Assembly (NCBI GenBank): GCA_039810245.1
Contig: JBDHWQ010000014.1
Location: 29,572-93,571, forward strand
Length of the DNA stretch: 64,000 bases
Direction of reading: 5' to 3'
Source: CALDSL01 sp039810245
GTDB taxonomy: Bacteria; Chloroflexota; Anaerolineae; Anaerolineales; Anaerolineaceae
Position numbers and translations under genes: made by a program. Positions 41,994 to 49,010 of the stretch are shown in pieces. The notes under the pieces were generated by a model, which worked only from the letters and a program-made list of their open reading frames with translations, did not search any database and had not been told where the DNA came from. The first letter of the stretch is position 1, and each line of letters opens with the position of its first letter.

Positions 41994-42866
41994 CTAGCGG
42001 CTGGGGGCAGCGGTGATCTGGCTGTCGACGATGCGCTGCAGCTCGCGCAGCATCAGGTTGGTGCGCTCGTCGCGCAGCAGCGGCAGCCGCGCGCGGCTGC
42101 GGTGGAGCTGGTTGGTGTCCACCTCGGCCAGCACCAGGCCCTCATCCATAAATGGGCCGGTTTTGGTCTGCTCGCCGTCGGGGTCGAACAGCGACGAGCC
42201 GCCGAAGAAATTGAGACCATCTTCAAAGCCCACGCGGTTAGCGTGCGCCACATAGCAGGTGAACATGCCCGCATAAATGCAGGCAAGCTGGTTGACCGAG
42301 GACATCGAAGACAAGAACGGTTGTTTGCTCATCCCGCGCGCCGGTGAAGCCGACTGCAGCAGCAGCGTCTCAGCGCCATCCAGCCATAGCAGGTACGGCG
42401 GCGAAAGATGCCAGAAATCCTCGCAGATGAGCATGCCCATGCGCCCAAAGCGCGTGTCGAAGGCGCGCACGCAGTCGCCCCAGGCGAAGTAGCGGCCCTC
42501 ATCGAACAGGCCGTAGGTAGGCAGGTAAACTTTATGATGGACGTGCAGCACTTCGCCACCCGAAAGATACGCCGATGCGATAAAAAAGCGGTGGCGCTCA
42601 TCCTCGTCCACAAAACCCACCATCACATCCACGTCGCGGCTGGCTTCCAGCAGCGGGGCAAAGGTAGGGTCGTCTGTGCGCGCCCGGGCCGCCACGCTGG
42701 TGGCCAGGTCCTGCAGGGCATAGCCGGTCAGCGAAAGCTCCGGGAATACAACCAACCCGGCTCCACTGGAGCGGGCTTCACGGATCAGCGCCAGGTGGTG
42801 CTCCAGGTTAGCGCGCACGTCGCCCAAAACGGTATTCATCTGCGCCAGTGCCAGCGTATATTTCAT
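41994..42866 (-). CDS. Nitrilase-superfamily amidase, probable glutaminase partner of NadE
   Basis: A 290-residue carbon-nitrogen hydrolase with the catalytic triad visible: Glu43 (VVFPELSLTGY), Lys112 (HHKVYLPTYGLFDEGRY) and Cys148 (LICEDFWH). The words FPELSLTGYALQDL and KVYLPTYGLFDEGRYF are those of the glutaminase domain of NAD synthetase. It ends 20 bases before the nadE start. It would free ammonia from glutamine for NadE. Its own start overlaps the upstream Lgt-like gene by four bases. Confidence 0.88.
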   Translation of the reverse strand: MKYTLALAQMNTVLGDVRANLEHHLALIREARSSGAGLVVFPELSLTGYALQDLATSVAARARTDDPTFAPLLEASRDVDVMVGFVDEDERHRFFIASAYLSGGEVLHVHHKVYLPTYGLFDEGRYFAWGDCVRAFDTRFGRMGMLICEDFWHLSPPYLLWLDGAETLLLQSASPARGMSKQPFLSSMSSVNQLACIYAGMFTCYVAHANRVGFEDGLNFFGGSSLFDPDGEQTKTGPFMDEGLVLAEVDTNQLHRSRARLPLLRDERTNLMLRELQRIVDSQITAAPSR

Positions 42867-43627
42867 AGATCCCCTTCCTCTTCCGTGGTCACCGGCCGGG
42901 CATAGGTTTGCTCATGCCGTGGAGCGCGCACGCCGGAGAGTGCCAGCGTGGCCACCAGCGCCACGCCCAGCGCCACCCATGTTTCCGGGCGCTGCTCGTT
43001 CCAGCGCGGACCGGGCGTTTTGACCAGCAAGGAAAATATCAACAGGATAAGTCCCAACACCATCAGGGCGCTCCAGCCGGCCTGCCCCGAAGGCAGCACC
43101 CGCCCGGGGCGCGAGCGTGGCAGCAGGAGATAAGCAAACAGCAGTACGGCGGCGGCCACCAGCTGCAGCGGCCAGCGCGCAGCGGCTGCGCCAGTCTCGT
43201 CCACCACTGTCAGCGCGTACCAGGCGGTGGGGCTCACTGCCGCGCCGTAGGCCGTGCCGGCCGTCCAGCTACCGATCCAGGCGGCGACGGCCACCGGGAA
43301 GGCCATGCCTGCCAGCCGGTCAACTACCAGAGAGAGCGGCACGCGCAACGCCAGCGCGAGCAGCAGGGCGGCCAGTGCACAGCCCGCGGCCGCGCCCGGC
43401 CACCACAGCCCGCCCAGCCAGAACTGGAAGATCTGCATTGGATGAGCATCGAAATAATGGCTGTGCAGCCAGGTATAGCCCAACCGCGCCCCCAGCAGAC
43501 CGGCCAGCAGCATCAACAGGCCGGCCAGCAGCCAGCGCCGTGCCGTGGCTTCTGAAGTCACGCGCGTTACGTGCAGCAGTCCAAATCCTGCGCCAAGCGC
43601 CAGAATCAGCGAAAACGCATTGAACAC
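42863..43627 (-). CDS. Prolipoprotein diacylglyceryl transferase-like membrane protein
   Basis: About 254 residues from a GTG at 43627 with GGGAGAGGG before it; an ATG at 43660 overlaps a likely -10 box (TATGAT, 43661-43656) and is less likely. Six or seven membrane helices are seen. The stretch LLGARLGYTWLHSHYFDAHPMQIFQFWLGGLWWPGA... aligns with the Lgt core (ARLFYV, Y/H pair, HP, WxGGL.GxA). The strongly conserved Lgt signature RxGN-FxxxE was not found, so it may be a divergent paralogue. It is translationally coupled to the NAD synthetase pair. Confidence 0.65.
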   Translation of the reverse strand: MFNAFSLILALGAGFGLLHVTRVTSEATARRWLLAGLLMLLAGLLGARLGYTWLHSHYFDAHPMQIFQFWLGGLWWPGAAAGCALAALLLALALRVPLSLVVDRLAGMAFPVAVAAWIGSWTAGTAYGAAVSPTAWYALTVVDETGAAAARWPLQLVAAAVLLFAYLLLPRSRPGRVLPSGQAGWSALMVLGLILLIFSLLVKTPGPRWNEQRPETWVALGVALVATLALSGVRAPRHEQTYARPVTTEEEGDL

Positions 43628-43730
43628 CCGTCGCCCTCTCCCAAAAGCTAGGGTTATCATACCATAAAGCCCCAGTTTGCCCCTTGAAAGCTGCCTGCGT
43701 TCGTCGTATATTGGAAATGTTCACATTGTA

Positions 43731-43752
43731 GATATATCAGGTGGTATATATC
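43731..43752. promoter_or_regulatory. AT-rich dyad upstream of the unknown three-gene operon
   Basis: GATATAT (43731-43737) and ATATATC (43746-43752) form a perfect dyad about 100 bases before the first start codon. It may hold the -10 region (TATATA) and an operator. Confidence 0.35.
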
Positions 43753-43851
43753 CGTTTTGCGTAGGTCAGGTTCTTCACGCAAATCCCATCCCCATTCCGC
43801 CTGGCTGCGCGCCGATCTGTGTTACGCGTCCTGGACCGGAAAGGAGGATCC

Positions 43852-44868
43852 ATGCCGTTCACCGACCACAGTGATATCTACGCAGCCGTGCATGAGAAAG
43901 GCATCAACACCGTTGTACGCCATCTCATGCGCCAGCGACCGTCGCTGTTCAATTACGCGACGCCATTTTTTCACCAGTACCCCAAATTGTTCTGCAACCC
44001 AATCGAAGCGGCGCCCACCGTATTGCAGGCCGGCAATCCACTTTTTACCGAAGTGGAGCCGCTACCCATTTACGGCGCGCCCATCCCTATTGGTGTCAAT
44101 TTCTGCCTGCAGCTCACCGATGCGGAAATTGACTTCCACCCGGGTAACATCGTGCGCCTGCCGGCCGAGCTGGGAAAGCTCGCTTCGCAGCACCTGGCTA
44201 TCCGCCTGAAAGCCTGCGTGGGGCTGGACTGCCCGCCCACCGAGTGGATTGAGCGCATGCTGCCCGCCATTGAGCGCCTGCTGGTGGAGCAGCAAAAGCT
44301 GGCGATCGGTGAGGTCAAAGAGCAAACCGGCAGCCCGCGGTTGAGCACGGGCGCAGTCAGCGACCGCGGCGCCGCTGAGCTGGCCGGCCCGGAAGCGCGC
44401 GAGTTGTTCAACAGCCGTTCCATCGTCATCCGCGACGACCTGGGTAAATTGAGCGTACCGGCCAGAGGCATCGTGGTGCTGCCCACCCGCGAGCTGACCT
44501 GCTTCTGCCTCGAGCTGTTCGCCGTGGCGCACTTTGAGTGGGGCAGCGTGCCGGGTTCGACCCAGCCCTGGCTCAAGACGCGGCTGGATGGCCTCGAAAT
44601 CGTTGATCTGGCCCCCACGCCGATGGAAAACGCCATTGAATGTTACCTGTCTACGGTGCTGCGCCTGGGTATCCTGCCGCAAGTTATCGTCCCCATGGAA
44701 AAGCTCATTTTCGACGTCACCAGCGTGCTGGAAGAACAGGGGTTGAGCGTCAGCCAGAGTATTACCCTGCAGCCGGCGGAAGTGCCTGCCGATGTGCCTG
44801 ATAACCCGGCCATCGAGCAGGACGAATTGAGAGCTTTTGTCAGGCTTAAGATCACAGGAGGGTCATAA
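43852..44868 (+). CDS. Protein of unknown function, first gene of a three-gene operon
   Basis: A 338-residue soluble protein with a perfect AAGGAGG ribosome-binding site five bases before the ATG. There is no signal peptide or membrane helix. Residues 45-120 and 180-310 look beta-rich with amphipathic strands (IPIGVNFCLQLTDAEIDFHP, ELTCFCLELFAVAHFEWG), with helical parts between. The end (AIEQDELRAFVRLKI) recalls lipid-binding TULIP-type folds, but this is a weak impression. Several isolated cysteines occur. I do not recognise the family. The next gene starts two bases after the stop, so a stable complex between the products is likely. Confidence 0.75.
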   Translation: MPFTDHSDIYAAVHEKGINTVVRHLMRQRPSLFNYATPFFHQYPKLFCNPIEAAPTVLQAGNPLFTEVEPLPIYGAPIPIGVNFCLQLTDAEIDFHPGNIVRLPAELGKLASQHLAIRLKACVGLDCPPTEWIERMLPAIERLLVEQQKLAIGEVKEQTGSPRLSTGAVSDRGAAELAGPEARELFNSRSIVIRDDLGKLSVPARGIVVLPTRELTCFCLELFAVAHFEWGSVPGSTQPWLKTRLDGLEIVDLAPTPMENAIECYLSTVLRLGILPQVIVPMEKLIFDVTSVLEEQGLSVSQSITLQPAEVPADVPDNPAIEQDELRAFVRLKITGGS

Positions 44869-44870
44869 TC

Positions 44871-45848
44871 ATGGCCGACATGACACTGGCGATTTCTGAA
44901 GCTACGTTTCAAAAGTCTTTCGACACGATGATCAAAAACATCCGTTGGGAGGCCCAGGACTCTACCGATTGGGGAGCATTCAGCGCCGGGTATCACGTCA
45001 AAGGGCATCTGCAGGGCGGCTCCATCGACCTGCGCGCCGATAATACCCTGCGCGTTGACGAGGTGGATATCCGCTGGGATATGCTCGAATTTACCCTCGG
45101 CCTGGATATCCCCAAGATCTGCGTGGGCGGCGGCTGCATTGACCTGCCCTGGCCCCTTCCCGACCTGTGCCTGCCGGAATTCTGCCTGTTCAAAGCCGAC
45201 CCGGATGTCTCGATAACGGTAGACCTGTCGCCGTTCGTCGCCCAGGAAGTCAGTTTTGAAGGCGGCATCGCCACGCGCTATTACGACGCCTCGCAGCCTC
45301 CCCCGGCCGGGTTCGACCCGTGCGCGCTGCTGCGGGATGTGCTGGTAAACAACAGCATCATTGACCCGTTCCCGGCCAACAACCAGTGGCACGTCTACAT
45401 CATCCCCGGCACGGTAGACATCGACCTGTTCGACTTCGCAGATATCGTGGGTGACCTGATTGAAAACGCACTCACCGCCGCCGTCACCGCGCTCATCCCC
45501 GGTGGCTGGGTGCGCGACCTGCTGCTGGCGATCATCGGCAGCGTTGCCGATCTGATCCGTTGGGTGCTGGATATCCCTGACGAGATCGACGAATGGCTGA
45601 GCGACCTGTTCAACGTCAGCTTTGGCCTGCTCGATCTGTTAGTGCAGGTGGTACTGACCTTCTTCGGCGTGTGCGTGCCGGTGTACCGCATCGATGACCC
45701 CTTCCCGGTGATGGACGCCAAAACCACCACCGCCCTGCGCCTCGACCAGGCGCCGGTGACGCTGGTGCCCGTGGCGCTGCCGGTGCGCAACCTGAACGTA
45801 GCGATTACAGACCTGGAGCTGGTGCTCCAGGCCGATATAGGAGCGTGA
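44871..45848 (+). CDS. Protein of unknown function, second gene of a three-gene operon
   Basis: A 325-residue protein. Residues 35-170 are beta-rich with alternating hydrophobic strands (GGSIDLRADNTLRVDEVDIRW) and a cysteine/proline segment (CVGGGCIDLPWPLPDLCLPEFC). Residues 185-265 are strongly hydrophobic to amphipathic helices (IENALTAAVTALIPGGWVRDLLLAIIGSVADL...), enough to insert in a membrane or cover a lipid groove. There is no signal peptide. A GGAGG ribosome-binding site lies at the end of the first gene. The family is not recognised; a membrane- or lipid-active role fits the helices. Confidence 0.75.
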   Translation: MADMTLAISEATFQKSFDTMIKNIRWEAQDSTDWGAFSAGYHVKGHLQGGSIDLRADNTLRVDEVDIRWDMLEFTLGLDIPKICVGGGCIDLPWPLPDLCLPEFCLFKADPDVSITVDLSPFVAQEVSFEGGIATRYYDASQPPPAGFDPCALLRDVLVNNSIIDPFPANNQWHVYIIPGTVDIDLFDFADIVGDLIENALTAAVTALIPGGWVRDLLLAIIGSVADLIRWVLDIPDEIDEWLSDLFNVSFGLLDLLVQVVLTFFGVCVPVYRIDDPFPVMDAKTTTALRLDQAPVTLVPVALPVRNLNVAITDLELVLQADIGA

Positions 45849-45851
45849 TGC

Positions 45852-46637
45852 ATGTACACACCCAATCAAAAACAGGCCGTGCTCAACCGCGCGGCGTTTA
45901 CCACGCGCTCCTTTCGCAGCGGCGGGCTGGGCGTGCTCACCACCCTGTTCCACCGTTTTGCGGAAGCCGGCGAGTACGACGTGTATATCAGCGAGATCGG
46001 GCTGGCCGAACGCCATGTGCGCGTTCAGGTGCTGGAAGCGCAGGGCCCATTTCAATATAACCTGGATCTGACCACGTTGGGTGGTGACCCCGGCTGCTGC
46101 GAAGACGAAGATAACTACCAGTTGCACGCAGGCGGTGTGATGGGCTTTTACGCTTCGGAAGGCACATCGGTGTACGGCATCGTCGTCAAGCACAACGGGC
46201 CGAAGGAAAAGCGCGTGCTGCTGGACAGCCAGAAGCTGATCCCGGCCGGTGATCTGTTCGCGGTTACACTGGTGCAGCCGGGCGTATATGCCGTTACTGA
46301 CGCGCTGAACAAAACCGAGATGCTGGTGGAAGTGCAGATGCCCCAGCCGCGCGCCAGCCTGCCGGGTACCGCGCGCAGCGGGCCGCGCAAGCCGCCCAGC
46401 GAGCCGGGCGAAAGCGGCTACAGCCCGCGGCAGGCCCAGGTGATCGGCGTGCGCAAGGATGGCTTTAGCGCCAGGCGCGCGCAGTTATCTTCCGGCCAGA
46501 CCGTATTGTTCGCGTGCGAGGTGGATACGCACCTGATCGTCGATCTGCAAAAAGCCGCGCCATCCACGGAAAAGCCGGCGGAAAAGGCAAGGCTGCGGGT
46601 TACACGCACGGATAGGCCCGGGCCGCGCAAAGCGTGA
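45852..46637 (+). CDS. Protein of unknown function, third gene of a three-gene operon
   Basis: A 261-residue protein starting three bases after the second gene. Two beta-sandwich-like repeats can be seen. The first (about 20-165) contains CCEDED and ends GDLFAVTLVQPGVYAVTD, like the closing strands of cupredoxin folds. The second (about 190-235) reads QAQVIGVRKDGFSARRAQLSSGQTVLFACE, again cupredoxin-like in rhythm. No copper-site His-Cys-Met set is present. The linker and C-terminal tail are basic and proline-rich. No signal peptide was seen. The function is unknown. Confidence 0.75.
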   Translation: MYTPNQKQAVLNRAAFTTRSFRSGGLGVLTTLFHRFAEAGEYDVYISEIGLAERHVRVQVLEAQGPFQYNLDLTTLGGDPGCCEDEDNYQLHAGGVMGFYASEGTSVYGIVVKHNGPKEKRVLLDSQKLIPAGDLFAVTLVQPGVYAVTDALNKTEMLVEVQMPQPRASLPGTARSGPRKPPSEPGESGYSPRQAQVIGVRKDGFSARRAQLSSGQTVLFACEVDTHLIVDLQKAAPSTEKPAEKARLRVTRTDRPGPRKA

Positions 46638-46693
46638 GCGCGGCACGCCAACTACGGGGCGGACTCATCCTCCGCCCCGTTTTCATGCAGCGC

Positions 46694-46699
46694 TATAAT
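46694..46699 (+). promoter_or_regulatory. -10 box of the HicB/DinB-like gene, leaderless arrangement
   Basis: TATAAT ends 6 bases before the ATG at 46706 and there is no Shine-Dalgarno. Confidence 0.6.
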
Positions 46700-46705
46700 A
46701 CAGCT

Positions 46706-47416
46706 ATGATCATTCGCATTGGCGTGGAAAACAACTTTGACGGCCACTCCATCGCCTGGGCGCTGGACTTTCCGGGCTGCGCGGCGCACGGCCACGATGG
46801 TCCCGAGGCGGTGCTGCGCATGCCGCAGCGCCTGATTTTCTATGCGCACCGCATCGCCGCCCGCGTGGAAGACCCCTGGTGGCAGGTGGGCGACTTCGAC
46901 CTGCGCGTGGCGGAAACCTTCGACAGCTACTGCACCAACGCTGCCGGCCAGGTGGTGCCTTCGGGCACACCGGGCAGCTACGAAGTCAACGCGTTCTTCG
47001 AGGATGACCGCAGGCCGCTGAAAAGCGATGAGATCGAGCATGGGCTGACGCTGCTGGGCTGGAACCGCGCCGACCTGCTGCAGATCATCAGCGGGCTGGA
47101 TGATGCGGCGCTGGACCGCGTGCTGCCCGGTGAGCGCTGGAGCGCGCGCGGCGTGCTGCGCCATATCGCCGGCTCGGAGTGGTGGTATCTCGACCGGCTG
47201 GGGCTGGCCGGCCCGGGCGAGCTGCCGCACGATGCCCTGCTGCGGTTGGATGTTACCCGCGCGCGGCTCAATGCCGCGCTGCCCGCGCTGGCCGGCCGCG
47301 CCGACCTGGTGCAGGAGCACAGCGGCGAGCTGTGGAGCCCGCGCAAGCTGCTGCGCCGCGCCATCTGGCACGAGATGGATCACATCGAGCACATCATCCG
47401 CCTGATCACGACATAA
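46706..47416 (+). CDS. Fusion of a HicB-like N-terminus and a DinB-like metal-binding domain
   Basis: A 236-residue protein from the ATG at 46706. Residues 1-60 (IRIGVENNFDGHSIAWALDFPGCAAHGHDGPEAVL) look like the partial RNase-H fold of HicB antitoxins and related proteins. Residues 115-236 form a DinB-type four-helix bundle, with the metal histidines in LRHIAGSEWW and RAIWHEMDHIEHI. DinB-like proteins act as thiol-dependent S-transferases or hydrolases. The function of the joined protein is unknown. A hairpin terminator follows the stop. Confidence 0.78.
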   Translation: MIIRIGVENNFDGHSIAWALDFPGCAAHGHDGPEAVLRMPQRLIFYAHRIAARVEDPWWQVGDFDLRVAETFDSYCTNAAGQVVPSGTPGSYEVNAFFEDDRRPLKSDEIEHGLTLLGWNRADLLQIISGLDDAALDRVLPGERWSARGVLRHIAGSEWWYLDRLGLAGPGELPHDALLRLDVTRARLNAALPALAGRADLVQEHSGELWSPRKLLRRAIWHEMDHIEHIIRLITT

Positions 47417-47420
47417 AAAA

Positions 47421-47446
47421 TTCTCCCGGGCAGTTGCCCGGGAGAA
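47421..47446. terminator. Hairpin terminator after the DinB-like gene
   Basis: The 12-base arms 47421-47432 and 47435-47446 are perfect complements around GT, with an A-run on the upstream side that reads as a U-run on the minus strand. It may also end the small-protein transcript. Confidence 0.7.
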
Positions 47447-47552
47447 ACCAGTAAATATTTGCGACTGTTATGCCGTCAGGCTGTTTTCGGTGATCCGGCA
47501 GGCCGGAGAGAATCCCCTCAGGGACGCTGGTGTCCTTTGCGCGCAGTATCGC

Positions 47553-47645
47553 TCATAGATTCTTGTCCGATTGCAGACCGATCAGGCTCATGGCAATGAA
47601 GGCCACGGCGACCAGGGCAACCACAAGGTATACAAAGAAGGCCAT
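47553..47645 (-). CDS. Small single-helix membrane protein (30 residues)
   Basis: From the ATG at 47645 the frame encodes MAFFVYLVVALVAVAFIAMS followed by ten more residues ending in KNL. One membrane helix fills most of it. A strong GGGGAGG ribosome-binding site lies eight bases before the ATG, which is why this start is preferred over the longer open frame to 47747. Its size recalls KdpF- or CydX-like accessory subunits, but no partner is adjacent. Two GGGA-CCCTA dyads lie 110-150 bases upstream. The function is unknown. Confidence 0.55.
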   Translation of the reverse strand: MAFFVYLVVALVAVAFIAMSLIGLQSDKNL

Positions 47646-47757
47646 GATGTACCTCCCCTCTCGAGTGTGCTGGCAGCGGACGGCGTTTCCACTGTACCAG
47701 CGAAGCTGTGATGCATTGGTTATAACACCGCGCATCGTGGAAAGCATCGGCCCGTAG

Positions 47758-47795
47758 AGGGAACTTTCCCTATAACTTCAGGGGGATAATCCCTG
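47758..47795. promoter_or_regulatory. Tandem GGGA...CCCT dyads
   Basis: AGGGAACTTTCCCTA (47758-47772) and GGGATAATCCCTG (47783-47795) are two dyads about 24 bases apart, centre to centre. They lie in the 403-base gap between the small membrane protein gene (minus) and the APH-family gene (plus). The paired spacing, near two helical turns, suits a dimeric response regulator binding in tandem. Confidence 0.5.
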
Positions 47796-48048
47796 TCCAA
47801 CTGGCCAGGTGCGCGCTGGAAAACATGACAAACGTCACACCCCGGATGGATGCTATCTATATACTTAAACGTATAGACGCGCATTTTGTTCCGCGTTTCA
47901 CCAGAACTTGCAGCAATGTTGGAAATCGCCAGCCGCACCTTGCGAGATCAATATGAATGACCGGCGCGCACCCGTACACAAGCATAGCGAGATGGTACGC
48001 GCTGCGGTCCGGTGTGAGCACAAACGATCCAACCAGGAAACCAAACCC

Positions 48049-48990
48049 ATGACTCAGACGGTTGAAACTGCGTTTCCCACTATCGATGCAATCCAGGCGT
48101 TCTTGCAGCCGGGATTTCCCGGCAGCCAGGTGCTCGCGGTGCGGGTAATGGAAGGTAGCTTTTCCAACTTCACCCACCTGGTCGAGCTGGCCCTGCCGGA
48201 CGGCGAAACGCAGCTGGTGGTGCTGCGCCGCTACAACCCGGCCAATGGGGATATGGCGTTGAAAGCCAATATTGAATTCCACACGCTGGCCTGGCTGCAT
48301 GGCAGCGACATCCCGGTTGCCGCGCCCATCCGCCTTGACCCAGACGGCCGCTGGCTCGGCCTGCCCGGTTTTGCCATGCATTTTGTGCCCGGGCGGCAGC
48401 AAATGTGGCCGGATTCTCCCCCGGCTCACCCGCTGCGCTTTGCGAGCAGAGCCGGCGCCATGCTGGCGCGCATCCATGCTGTGCCGTGCGACCCGCCGCC
48501 ACCTTTCCTGGCAGACGGCAATGCCTGGACGCTGTGGTTTTACCAGTCGGGCGAGATGCCCGCCTCGCTGCGCGCCCACCCGGATGGGCCGGCTATCTGG
48601 AATGCCGTGCACACCCACCTGCCCGATTTCTCGCGTTCACGCGCTGCGCTGCACCACGGCGATTTCTGGGAAGGCAACCTGCTGTGGCAGGGGGATGCAA
48701 TCAGCGCGGTAGTGGATTGGGAAGAGGCCGGCTACGGGGAGCCCGGCGCGGACGTGGCCTATTTCCTGATGGGCATGGCGCTGGTGGGCCAGCCTCGGGC
48801 GGCGCGCGCTTTTCTGCATGCATACGAAGCAGCGGCCGGCAGCCCGGTGGCGCACCTGGCTTTCTGGAAGCTGGCCGCCGCCGTGCGCCCGATCTACGCG
48901 CCCAAAGGCTGGATTGACACCGCACCGTTTTCCGGCCGTTTCCGGCGTTTCGTGGCCGCGGCGCTGCGCCAGCTCGCGGCGGGCGGGTGA
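48049..48990 (+). CDS. Aminoglycoside phosphotransferase (APH)-family kinase
   Basis: A 313-residue kinase-like protein from the ATG at 48049, with AGGAAAC before it. The N-lobe has the nucleotide loop EGSFSNFTHLVEL and the lysine-position strand LVVLRRYN. The catalytic loop is LHHGDFWEGNLLW and the metal aspartate is in VVDWEEAGYGEPGADVAYF. The family phosphorylates small hydroxyl compounds (aminoglycosides, choline, homoserine, sugars). The true substrate is unknown and antibiotic resistance should not be assumed. A region with AT-rich boxes (47850-47880) lies upstream. Confidence 0.85.
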   Translation: MTQTVETAFPTIDAIQAFLQPGFPGSQVLAVRVMEGSFSNFTHLVELALPDGETQLVVLRRYNPANGDMALKANIEFHTLAWLHGSDIPVAAPIRLDPDGRWLGLPGFAMHFVPGRQQMWPDSPPAHPLRFASRAGAMLARIHAVPCDPPPPFLADGNAWTLWFYQSGEMPASLRAHPDGPAIWNAVHTHLPDFSRSRAALHHGDFWEGNLLWQGDAISAVVDWEEAGYGEPGADVAYFLMGMALVGQPRAARAFLHAYEAAAGSPVAHLAFWKLAAAVRPIYAPKGWIDTAPFSGRFRRFVAAALRQLAAGG

Positions 48991-48996
48991 GCATGC

Positions 48997-49002
48997 TATA
49001 AT
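48997..49002 (+). promoter_or_regulatory. Extended -10 box of the LCP gene, leaderless arrangement
   Basis: TGCTATAAT, an extended -10, ends 8 bases before the ATG at 49011. No Shine-Dalgarno is present. Confidence 0.6.
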
Positions 49003-49010
49003 CCCGGTAC

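Noticed and set aside
48049..48990. Aminoglycoside resistance gene
   Set aside because: The APH fold is shared by many metabolic kinases, and nothing in the sequence or neighbourhood points to antibiotic substrates.
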